DNA of 64,000 nt from assembly GCA_963682175.1 (NCBI GenBank), contig OY821786.1:28914501-28978500 (forward strand), in the 5' to 3' direction. The notes beneath the pieces were generated by a model, which saw only the letters and a list, made by a program, of their open reading frames with translations, searched no databases and was not told the DNA's origin. The DNA is from Triglochin maritima. Taxonomy: Eukaryota > Streptophyta > Magnoliopsida > Alismatales > Juncaginaceae. Below are positions 10,230 through 20,493 of this stretch, one piece after another; positions within the stretch are counted from its first letter, which is position 1; every line of letters begins with the position of its first letter. The translations under genes were made by a program, and so were the position numbers.

Positions 10230-12365
10230 TGAAGGGAATGTGTTCTAAAAGTTTTACTTTTAAATGTCAATTATTATAAATTGAATGAGAAATCATTTTG
10301 TTCCTTGTTTATGTTATTCGTCTTTTAGAAGTGTTAAGGAAGAGGCTCTTGGTCCTTAACCGTAGAGCTCTAAAAGATATTGGTTTACATAAAACAAAAG
10401 ATATTCGCAATCATGGTAATTAACATGGGACATTAATTACCGAGTTAAGATTGTCGTGTTGGTCATAGATCATTGTAGCTCTACACGTGAGTGACGACAT
10501 GGGTATGCAAAAGAGGAAGATATTACTTTTGTATACTGAATAGACCTAATAAGTAAAATATTATAGAAATGTGTTTCTGTGTCATTAATATTTTACTGTG
10601 TCTTTGGTCCTTTGATACGAGACTTATATCTGATCACTTAAGGAATACTTAATTAGATCAGTGTCTTGAACTATCGATCAGTGTAGTGTAAAGGCATCGG
10701 TTGGTTAAGTATAACTTTCGTTGGAGAAGATAGTTAGTCAAAAGATTATCATTGCCCCTCTTAATTGAGTGATGATATTAGTGGGCCCCTTGATAAAGCA
10801 AAGTTATAATGTGCACAATGTGATTTGAGTTATGTCACATATTTATAACTAGCTTAAAGAGATCAAGAAATGAATACTAATACAAAGATGACACAATACT
10901 ACTTTATGTGTATTCTTAATATCATGAGGCAAGGGACGGACACAAGTGGTGCACTCCATCACTAAATGGATCGTGTTTTGGTTCGAGTGGAATTAAGACA
11001 TCTAACTAATTGGGAGCTATAATGTGTAGCTAGATACCGCTTATAGCTTGTGATATTAAGCTCTTAATATCACTGCCAACTTAGTTTAGATCCTCCCATA
11101 GGTCACACCGCAAAAACCGTGAAACAAGAAGCTTGATTTTTGGTTCATATGATGTGTCGGGTTTCTCATAGAAAATATGACACATGTGGTGAACAAGTAA
11201 AATCAATTATGTTGTATATAAACATAATTAGAATCATGATAAATTCATATGAGATGCATATATTATGGGGTGCAATAATTTATTGTTGCATAGGATAATA
11301 TATTGCATAAGTTGTGAATTTGCTAAAAACCCCTAAAGTTCAAATTTTGTTGGAAATAAATCCAAAATTTGAAAAAGGCAAAATCGGGTAAAGGTTCGGT
11401 AATCCGTTGAGGTTCGGTCGACCGAAGGATCTGTGGATCGGTCAACCGAACATGGAACGGATAGTCATATTTGATTGACCGAACTTGACCAAAGTGCCTG
11501 GAACTTTGGTACGGTGTACCGAACCAAAATCGGTCGACCGAACAATGTTAAGTTCCGATATTTTCGGTTAACCGAATGGCACTCGGTCTTAGACGAGAAT
11601 TCGTCCGATCGGTTAAGGAGAATTTTTCCCTTTAAGAATCGGTCATCCGTCTAGTACTCGGTCAACCAATCGTGACATATTCGGTTAACCGAGTGGGCCT
11701 CGGTCAACCGAACAGCGATTGATTTTCTGCCTTTGATTATTAAGAGATTAATTTGATTGATGGTTGGATTAGCTCCAAACTTGGTCAAACGTTTTGTGGG
11801 TGCATGTAATGCATTAAGGAATTAATTTATGAGAGAAAATGTAAAGAAAAACGTGGCTACAGAATAGCCATGATTAAGAGTAAGATTGGAACCTATAAAT
11901 AGGTCATTATTCTCCCTAATTGGGTTACACAATTCAATAATTATTTTCTCTCTTAATTCACCACAAAAACCCACGAAAATTCTCTTAGTTTTCTAAGTCT
12001 TTGGAAGGAGAAATCTCAGAGGCTAAGGAAGGGGTTTGTAACTAGATTCTAAGCTTGTTTGGAGATTGATTGGCTAGCTCCTTTCTCTCCAACCTTGTTT
12101 AGGGTTTCGGTGAACACTCGGAGGCATCCGGCGCAACGGGGAGCGACGATCATCTTCTCAACGTCTCCGAATCTTCAAGAAGTTTTAGAGAACTTCTAGG
12201 TATGAATTTCGGAGTCCCTTGTGTTTGTTTTAATAAGGTTTTTCAAACTAGTTGTTAAAACAAACCGATGCATGCATGAAATAAATCAAAGAAAATTGTA
12301 ATTGATCCTTGTTATACATAAAAATTTCGAAAATATATATGTATAATTAAACATGAAATCCTACA
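10230..12365 (+). mobile_element. Solo LTR of a 2.1 kb Copia LTR family, copy 1
   Basis: It starts TGAAGGGAATGTGTTC and ends AAATCCTACA, the same ends as the copy at 55329-57103 in inverse orientation. Flanks are GAGAT (10225-10229) and GAGAG (12366-12370), a 5 bp target duplication with one change. No PBS follows, so this is a solo LTR. TATAAATA at 11894-11901 is a likely promoter. A cluster of CGGTCGACCG, CGGTCAACCG and CGGTTAACCG lies at 11412-11715. The family is placed in Copia because a rearranged relative at 47220-50536 carries a Copia-type gag. Confidence 0.8.
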
Positions 12366-12623
12366 GAGAGGAGTTAATAGAGGGATTTAGAGTTAATCGC
12401 CACGTGCTTGACGGCAACGACTACAAACTTACGAAATGACATTGGCATTTTTCTTAATGACACCAAAGTAAATATCAAGATTTTCCTATGATATTAGGTC
12501 AAATGATTACTTTCGGGTGACATAAAACTAATTTTGTTGTTTCTTAGTGACACCAAAGCAATTCACTCTTGTTTTTAGGCATCCAAGCCACATTTATTCT
12601 ATACCTCTTTAAAAAGAGAATAG
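12366..12623. other. Short unassigned stretch
   Basis: Between the solo LTR and the duplicated segment. No open frame or repeat end is visible. Confidence 0.3.
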
Positions 12624-12952
12624 AAAAGCAACTTTGGTCCTACATTTTTCTTTCCGAATTTACCATGTGTTTTGAAAAATCCTATCACCTCTTTCTCTTC
12701 CCATCGGGACTATTGATGGACTAAACCCTCTCCTCTCCGACTCATCCACGATCCTACCCATTACACCGACTTCAACTTCCAAGTCCTGCAGCAAAAATTC
12801 CTCCTCCGTCAACACAAAAGCAACTTTGGTCCTACATTTTTCTTTCCGAATTTACCCATGTTTTTTGAAAAATCTTATCACCTCTTTCTCTTCCCATCAG
12901 TACTGTTGATGGACTAAACCCTCTCCTCTCCGACTCATCCACGATCCTACCC
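12624..12952. repeat. Local duplication A-B-A' at the CACTA junction
   Basis: Segment A (12624-12759, 136 bp) recurs as A' (12816-12952). B (12760-12815) recurs in altered form as B' at 16394-16440, directly beyond the CACTA right end. The order A-B-A'-CACTA-B' says a tandem pair of about 190 bp existed and the CACTA sequence sits at the A'/B' boundary of the second copy. On the minus strand B-A reads as an open frame (EEEFLLQDLE...GRIVDESERRGFS...), so the host sequence may be an old gene fragment. I do not recognise it. Confidence 0.8.
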
Positions 12953-13989
12953 AACCACGGGGGCAGATTGTAAATTACAAGCAGAACGGGCCAAGAACTG
13001 TGAATGCTACTCAAACTACCAAAAGGATTCATTCCGTCAGTACAGAGCCCAAGTCGTACATTCCTCGATTCTTCACCAAACACAGGAAAGTCGACATTTA
13101 TTTTTTTCCACTGAGGTGAATCTGCAGGGTGACGTAGCAACTGATCATTTGGTTTCTCACGATCAGCATGCCATGTCATGTTCTTGGAATCCTCTTTACC
13201 CGCAAACAAACGTTTAAGCCTTGGTATTATCGGAAGATACCACAAAATCTTAGCAGGAGGTCCTTTGATTTTCATCTCATCAGCCTCTTCATTGTGGTTT
13301 GGTCCACTACGTTTCATTTTGTATCTTGACACATTACACCTGGGACAGGAATGTAAGTTTTCAAACTCACCCCTATACAATATACAATCGTTCGGGCATG
13401 CGTGTATCTTCCTATATTCCATTCCCATAGGGCACAACACTTTCTTTGCATCATAAGTTCTATCTGGCAACTCATTGTCATCTGGAAGCATCTCTTTCAC
13501 TAACTTCAACATTGATGTGAAACTCACATCGGACCAACCATTTCCAGCTTTTAAATTGTACAACTTCAACACCGCTGACAATCTAGTGAATTTGGTACAA
13601 TTCTTATACAACGACTTCTCATTGTCACTCAACAAATTACCAAGTAAATCGGGGTTGGACGAAAACTTTTCAGCCATATCCTGAACCATTTCCTCTAAGT
13701 GATCTTCCACACTAACATCTTCTCCATCATTCTTGGAACGACTACATGATTCATTTTCGCCGTGCCATATCCACCGTCTGTAATTTGGGTCGAAACCTTT
13801 CTCAAACAAATGATCTTTCATTTTCCGAAAAGTCAACACTGACATATTATGACACTTATTGCACGGACAATACGCCATGTCGCTGTCTTTCATTTTCTTA
13901 GAATGTTTTTTGGCAACCTCTAAGAACATATTCACTCCGTTCTCATACTCATCACTCAATCTGTTTGAAACTATCCACTCTCGATCCAT
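12832..13989 (-). pseudogene. TNP2-type CACTA transposase, C-terminally truncated
   Basis: TNP2 cuts and moves CACTA transposons. The frame starts MDREWI at 13989. The first 120 residues form the transposase-associated zinc-binding domain: YCPCNKCHN, then FEKGFDPNYRRWIWHGE. The start of the transposase_21 core follows: YDAKKVLCPMGMEYRKIHAC, YRGEFENLHSCPRC, PAKILWYLPIIPRLKRLF, MTWHADREK, HPADSPQWK, VRLGLCTDGMNPFG and IYNLPPWL. After PPWL at 12953 the reading frame runs into the duplicated host segment A' (GRIVDESERRGF...) and stops at 12832. The usual catalytic remainder of several hundred residues is absent. The frame is intact to the breakpoint, so this is a truncation and not slow decay. 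Confidence 0.9.
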
Positions 13990-14059
13990 TTCAATCTAAA
14001 CAGAGGCAAAAATGATAGTTATTATTGCAGAACATAAATAAAATTTCAATTTAAAAGAA

Positions 14060-14860
14060 TGTGTACGTAGATGAGAAGATTCGGAGACATTAAGATGAGA
14101 AAAGAATGACTCAGAGGAGAAGAGATGAAGTCCTTAATCTAGCATGGAATAAGGAAGGTTAGAAATCTAACTAAACAATCAAGGCCAAAACAAACCTAAA
14201 GTCCACTATAGGTCCTTAGTAATAGACGACGCCTAACTTTGAGGTACCACCGAGGACCACTAGTCTGTAGGAAATCAAGAACCCGGAGGTCCCTAATATC
14301 TCAGGGAGACTAGATGGGCAACGACGTTCAGGCCGAAAGGGTCTTAAACATCGAGGACCACTAATCTATAGGAAATCAAGAACCCAGAGGTTCCTAAAAT
14401 CTCAGGAAGACTAGATGGGCAACGACATTCAGGCCATAACGGTCTTAAACAGTTTCCTCTCCTTAATGTGTCCGAAAATCCTAGGGGCCAACGTCTAATT
14501 GATTTTATTAAGGCTCTTTTATTAAGTGGTTTTTGGGCCAAGGAAAGGGTGATGAAATCCCCCACCTCATCTCCTATAGGTGACTGCCCCCTAAGTGTTT
14601 TTCATACCTTAATCTAACAAACAACACACCAAACAAACACTCACCTCACTCTTGTTACAATGCAAGTCCTACTAACTAATGCGTGCTTTCTAATGAATGA
14701 TGAGTGAAAGATAGTACGTACCTTACGCCAGCAATCTACGACAGAAATCGTAAATAATAGAAAAATACAATGCATGCAAATCCTATATGATGAATGACTT
14801 AACAAATATTGTCTAATCTTTTGCTTTGGGTTATTAAAGGCCAAGTTGTTTAAGGGGGGC
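14060..14860 (-). mobile_element. Fragment of Athila-like leader carried inside CACTA A
   Basis: Read on the minus strand, this matches in order the region between PBS and gag of elements 1 and 2 (about 25000-25650 and 38420-39110). Shared phrases include CTTTCCTTGGCCC, TTGGCCC.TAGGATTTT, ACCGT.ATGGCCTGA, GCTGGCGT.AGGTACG and CTCCTGAGTCATTCTTT. Part of it is duplicated in tandem (about 14262-14345 and 14352-14440). No LTR, PBS or gag accompanies it. It is either a nested insertion remnant or captured DNA. Confidence 0.75.
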
Positions 14861-15086
14861 AATGAGTTATTATCATAATATTAAAAATTCAATAAATTAA
14901 GGCAATAAACATTTAAAATATTAAAATCAAGTATTAAAACTAATTACTTGAATTGACAGAAAAACATTTTAAACACAAACTATCATGTTATTAATAATCA
15001 TTGGGAATAAAATTTTATTGAAATTTGGGGAGAACCTCCACTTAAAATTTGATATGTAAAATTCTTCAAATCCTGAAATCAACAAG

Positions 15087-15184
15087 AAAATCCTAATATC
15101 TAGTTATCTAATCACATTCACATCTAGTTATCCACTTAAATTTTATTCAAATCCTAATATCTAGTTATCTAATCACATTCACAT
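15087..15184. repeat. 60 bp tandem duplication
   Basis: The block CAAATCCTAATATCTAGTTATC and the following TAATCACATTCACAT occur at about 15087-15123 and 15147-15184. They are nearly identical, inside the non-coding part of CACTA A. Confidence 0.8.
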
Positions 15185-16059
15185 TATGTATTTCTCTACT
15201 CAATCCAAACCAAATTCTTAACATAATCCAAACCAAATCAATCCAATGAAAACAAAGTTTGGTTAAATCATCCAACCAACCCAACTCAATCCAAACTAAA
15301 TCAATCCAATGAATATGTTTATCAAATATCAACACATAACACACATGCAAAAAAACTCCGAGAAGAAGTTGATTATCACGTCTACATGTCAAGAGTGTAC
15401 ATCCACATCAAGACCATACAACTCATGCCATTACACATCATCAATCCATAATTTTGATTTCTTTTTTTCTACTTTGGAAACCATTTGCTACACACCAACA
15501 AATTGAATCATTAATTAACTTGGAAAATAAAAGGAATTCTAAATGTTGATATTTGCATCAATACACTTAGATTATCACATTAACCAATATTTGCACTAAT
15601 CCTAATTTGGCGTTGGATTCTTGGTCTAAACTAATCCTAAATTAAGAATCTAAAATTGAGCACGAACCAGAGGAGGGAAAAGTTGTATTGTCGGAGGAGC
15701 TCTTTGTGGTTCCCGAAGACGTCGCGGAGGAGACGGCTGTAAACGACACGAGGAAGCTACATGCGGAGGAGGCTAAGTTAGAGAGAATATGTGGAGAAAG
15801 ACGAACTTAAAACAAGCAAAAACGAACTTAAAACCTACATGTGGAGAGAGACGGAGGAAGACGGAGGAAGAAGGAGAAGAGGGCCGGAGAAGTGGAGGAG
15901 CGCTTGGGAGCTCGCTGCGGTGCCGGAGACGGTGCGGATCGGTCGGAGGATGGTCGCGGAGGAGAGTTCGGTCGCGGGACGGCTAGGGTTTGGGTGGGTT
16001 TCGACTGAAATGAATGAAAGAAAGCGCGTCTGTCCGATTTCTTTAAGACATATATACGT

Positions 16060-16393
16060 CGGATATTACATAACGCCGACGTCTATACCTCGACGTCTAT
16101 GTGGATAGACTATAGACGTCGGTCTTACATTACGTCCGACGTCTATAGGCCGACGTCTATACCCTATAGACGTCGGCTTCACAAGGTACTAAAACACCGA
16201 CGTCTAAAGGTCGACGTCTATACACTATAGACGTCGGTTCAATGTGTTATTCCTACAGACGACGTCTATAGTGTCGCATAGACGTCGGCTTCCATTTCAG
16301 ACGACGTCTATGCTGTCCTCTCCACAATAAACGTCGGCCGTTGTAACGGCCGACGTCTATTGGGCGACGAGTAAAGCCAATTCTGCACTAGTG
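16060..16393. repeat. CACTA A subterminal repeats (CCGACGTCTATA)
   Basis: About fourteen copies of CCGACGTCTATA or its reverse complement in 330 bp, centred on the GACGTC palindrome and in both orientations, next to the terminal repeat. In CACTA elements such subterminal repeats bind the TNPA-type protein during transposition. Binding here is inference. Confidence 0.85.
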
Positions 16394-17459
16394 CCACTTC
16401 AGCTTCCAAGTCCTGCAGCAAAACTTCCTCCTCCGTCACAATTGACCAAGGGTACATTTGGTAACATGGGAATCAACGTCTGCGTCGGGGCAGACGTCCA
16501 GTCGTTGGTTTGCGCAACCAAACAACAAATGTTGGTTTGGTTCATGCGTCTCAAAGTCAGACGCTCCTATGTTAAATCCACCCATTTGCGAAGCTGACCG
16601 AAGTTAGCTTTTCACCTAGACGCAAATATTTTTGTTGAGTTACCAATATTACCCCTTGTTACTCTATTGTTTGATTACCAATATTGAAATCATTTTTAAT
16701 CTGTTTTTTAAATCTTCTTTTTTTAAAATATGTTTTCTAATTGTTTGGGTTTTTTATTTTTTTATTGAATAAAATAACTCAACTTTTTTCAATGCGTTCT
16801 CTCCTTTACATCATTTGGAGGACTCGATCTTGAAATAATTAAAAAGTCATTAAAAAATTGGTAAAAATAATTAGAGAACATATTTTGAAAAAATAATAAT
16901 TTAAAAACAGATTACAAATAATTTAAAATAAAATAAAAACAGAAAGGGTCATCGTCCGCGTGGGAGTCGAGGATGTTTGTGATCGTGCAGAAGTGCTTGT
17001 CGAAGTTGGGTTTTGGTTTGTTTTGAGGTTTTAGGTTGGGAATGATGGGAGCCGAAGGACCGTACGTGACATCGGTAGAAATGGCGTCAACCCTAAACAA
17101 AAAGTTTGAGTATTTGGCAACGAGGACTCTGTAAATTTTACATATGTACTACAGATAAATTGAGTAGTTACGAATCATAAGGCCATTTTGCATTTAAATG
17201 AAATATAGTTGTTTTTGATACTTAACGACCAATGATTATAAAGTTTATGTTGTGCTATTGTTGGTACTTTTGATGAAAAGTGAACTATTACGTGTTATTA
17301 CTTGAGGCTCATAGATTATAATGAATATTATTTGAGGCTATCTTTTCACTAAATAGCAATTAGCAACCAAATTGTATCACAGTTTTAGATATCAGGTTCT
17401 TTATTGTCAGATTCGATCTTACAAAACAAACGGAAAACTACTAGCCTAGAGGCAAGATG
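16394..17459. other. Unassigned DNA with one foldback (about 16696-16918)
   Basis: After B' (16394-16440) there is no convincing gene. Two AT-rich arms of about 52 bp (16696-16749 and the reverse complement of 16865-16918, around 80 percent alike by eye, both with AATCTGTTTTT and AAAATATGTT) can fold back around a 115 bp loop. This could be a decayed MITE. The rest shows nothing. Confidence 0.4.
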
Positions 17460-17464
17460 CTGCT

Positions 17465-19590
17465 TGTTATGTCTCTAAACCCTTTCAGTGGGCTATTGGG
17501 TGGTTAAGGAGGTGGTTTGCATGGGAAGGGGTGCAACACAGTTGTGTGCATGGGAAGTTGGAGGAGGTGAGGTGATGGGGGTGTAGTGTAGGGGCTGGTT
17601 ACTGTGGACTACGGTTTTGTTGGGTTTGAGAAAAAGAATTTGTTCTCTCTCTCTCATTTTGATCTCTCTCACTCTCATTCTTTCCCTTCTTCCGGCGAAA
17701 CACAGGCTGCGGAGACGACTCCGGTGGTCGGTGAAGAGCGTGGTCGTGCGGAGGTGGACGCGCGAGGAGGTGACGGAGGCACGAGCGAGGCCCCGGCGGA
17801 TTTCGTTGCTTCTTCAAGGTATGTCGGCTTCTTAGTGTGATTTTGTGGTTCACCCTCGTGGGAGGGTTGTTTTGGTATGTCGGGGGAGGTCGGAGACCTC
17901 TCCGGCGGCGTGTTTTGCGTAAATCCTCGGCTGGCACGAGGTTGAAGACGACCAATGGTCGACCGGGTTCCTTCGGGCGGTCGACCGATGTAGTGTATTT
18001 TACAAGACTTTAACCATCACCGGTCGAACGATGCCTTGTGGCAGTCGACCGGTAGTGCGTTTTGCTGGTGAGTTGGGATTACCTGTCATGTTTCGGTCGA
18101 CCGGTTCCTTGGGTTTGTTCGAACGGAACTTAAGTGTACTGAATAGAGATGCATGCATGTTCGACCGTTTATGGTTATGCGTTCGACCGTTATATGACTT
18201 AGAACTGCTAGGATCCCCTGGTAGTTTTCGGTCGACAGGTAGTTTTGAATTGATGTTGACCAGACTCCGGATTTTAACCTCGTATCGGTCGACCGATTTT
18301 AGATCTCTGTTCGACCGTTGGGATTTAGGTTTTGTGCAGAGAGTTCGACCGTTGCAGACTTTCGGTCGAACGAACCCTTCATGGGAACGGTCGACTGGGT
18401 TACCTCTTTCGGTCGGCCGTTTAAGCACAGAACTAAATTCTCAGTCCTTTTTAGGATGCCAACTCTGTCCACGGAAACTCGTGTCCACGCCTTGTGCGAG
18501 AGCCGGGAGGTGACGGTGGACGCGTACTCGTGCCTGCCCAGGGACCGCCGTGTGGAAGAGTGTGGGTATTCGGGACGTGTCACCTCCATGTATGGATCGT
18601 GACTTGATGTGATGGATTGATTGTACTCATTGTAGAGTAGCAGGCCCAACGGATCACGGAACCCAATGTATGATGTTGTGCGAGCACGCAATTCTCGTTG
18701 GGTGAGGTGACTACCGACCTGGATGGCTACGGAGGTTGTTGCCCTGCTTTTATAGCGGTACGGTTGGTGTTTGCGGCTCGTGGAGCCTGATGACCTGACA
18801 GACTTCGGTCTGGACCCATCCGATGATGTGCTGGACGTATTGATGGACCACTGATGTTGTGCCGGTGATGCCGCCGATGTTGTTCCGACGATGATGATTG
18901 ATGGGCCGATGTTGTTCCGGCTATGTTCCTCAGATGGGCACCTACTGAGATGATGATTGATGGACCGACTGAGCGACGGCTCCGTTGGTTTGGTTTCGAC
19001 CAGGAAGTTACAGATCTGTTTCTTATGGCGCGGACTTGGCGGATGCTCCTTGCCGAACCCTATGATTAGTATAGCCGCGTGTGGGGAGTGTCACGTCTTG
19101 TTCCGTTAGACCGTATGTGCCTACGGTAGGTCTCTTTGGGAGACCCGATGATGATTGTCGGACTGATGTCATGTGTTACCCTTCGGGGGAACTGTTTTCC
19201 TTACTGTTGATGACATGACATGCTACTAGTATGATAAGTTCATTTGTACTACTGCATGCATATAGGTGAGCTTGGCATACGGGGTTTCCTTATGGAAACT
19301 CAGGCATTGTTGTTACATCTTTTTCAGGACCGCAGTAGGTCCAGTTGGGTGGTGATCAACAGGCGGGCGCATCTTGGGATCAGATCCTCTCTTTCGGACC
19401 ACTGAGGTCGACATGATTACTTTTATTTCCCTTTGTTGTTCTGTTGTAATCATGTATCGTTTTGACAAACTCTGTTGTAATATGGTACACCGCTTATATA
19501 TTTGATGAGAAGTAACACTCCCGTCTTTGATTATTGGTCTCTGTTATATTGATGAATTTATTTAAATTTCCGCTGTTTCGAGATGTTACA
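17465..19590 (+). mobile_element. Solo LTR of Tekay/Del chromovirus
   Basis: It starts TGTTATGTCTCTAAACC and ends CGAGATGTTACA. It is flanked by a perfect 5 bp duplication CTGCT (17460-17464 and 19591-19595). It aligns along its length with the 5' LTR 20494-22860: the TTTGCATGGGAA and GGTTACTGTGG block, the CT run, the CGGTCGACCG cluster, GAGCTTGGCATACGGGGTTTCC and the CGCTGTTTCG end. No PBS follows, so recombination has removed the internal region. At 2126 bp it is shorter than its neighbour mainly because it lacks the minisatellite. Confidence 0.9.
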
Positions 19591-19595
19591 CTGCT

Positions 19596-20493
19596 AATTC
19601 AAACAAACACCAAATCATTGTAAGTCCACAACAGCTAGCCACAACTATTAGTTGAAGGTAATTGGTGTTCCAAACAAAACCTTGATGTCCAGTGGTACTA
19701 GAGTTTTCAATGTGGATTATGATTTTTGAATAATGTGGTTGTCTTGTTTTTTTCTTAGATAATTAATGGAGTGATAATTTTCAAGTTCGGCGGATTCCTC
19801 TTTCTCACGATGAGTTTTGTTATCAAAACAATTAAGATAATTACAAATACCACAATTCCAATGTCGTCTAACTTAAACTGAAAATAATTATAACCTTAAT
19901 TTCAACTAAGATTGATATTTTTAAGTTCACTATTACTTCCTACTTTTCAAGGAACTAGGCACGTCATTGACATAATAACACATGGATGGAAAATATGCAC
20001 AACTACAAATAATTTTTCAATCCGAATACATGAACTCAAGAAAAGAAAATTACCATCAAAATCATTAAAAATGATAGTAAATGAAAAACTACGTATGTAT
20101 TTGAATATAAACATCACTTTTGCATAGGTTTTCATATTGGTCTTGTATTGGTCACTTACTTCTACATCTACAATGAAACTAACTTTAATAATTGGTTTTA
20201 TTTGTTCTTATTTTCTTGATGTAATAATTTTTTATCTTAATCTTGTTTCACTAATTTCTATGTATTGTGGAAATCATTTTTATTCACAGCAATTGATGTG
20301 TTTTTTTGGCAGAAATTAATTATAATATATGTTAAACTAATATAAATGTCAGCACATGTGAAACAAGAGGTGGCACATGCTAACTAAAGCATAAGATGAA
20401 CCACAAGTTTCTTAATCAAGAGGTGGCACATGTCAAGAAAGCTTTTCAAAGAAAGCCTTTACACATGGCGAACATAGATTTCAGCATTGATTC
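19596..20493. other. AT-rich intergenic, nothing recognised
   Basis: Between the solo Tekay LTR and the full Tekay element. Several 60-70 codon open frames are AT-rich and overlap each other on both strands, as expected by chance. Confidence 0.4.

Larger units (their letters stand above)
12953..16393 (-). mobile_element. CACTA (En/Spm) transposon A, one end lost
   Basis: The right end is CACTAGTGCAGAATTGGC on the minus strand, ending at 16393. It is followed inward by a dense array of CCGACGTCTATA subterminal repeats (16060-16393). The left side has TNP2 transposase cut off at 12953 with no CACTA terminus, so the left part is missing. The interior also holds an inverted Athila-like leader fragment (14060-14860) and AT-rich non-coding DNA (14860-16060). 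A small GC-rich frame near 15790-16000 has no recognisable product. Confidence 0.8.

Noticed and set aside
17604..18691. Overlapping frames of 80-160 codons in the solo Tekay LTR
   Set aside because: GC-rich LTR sequence with repeated CGGTCGACCG gives long open frames in several phases. No motif is conserved with the other LTR copy as protein.
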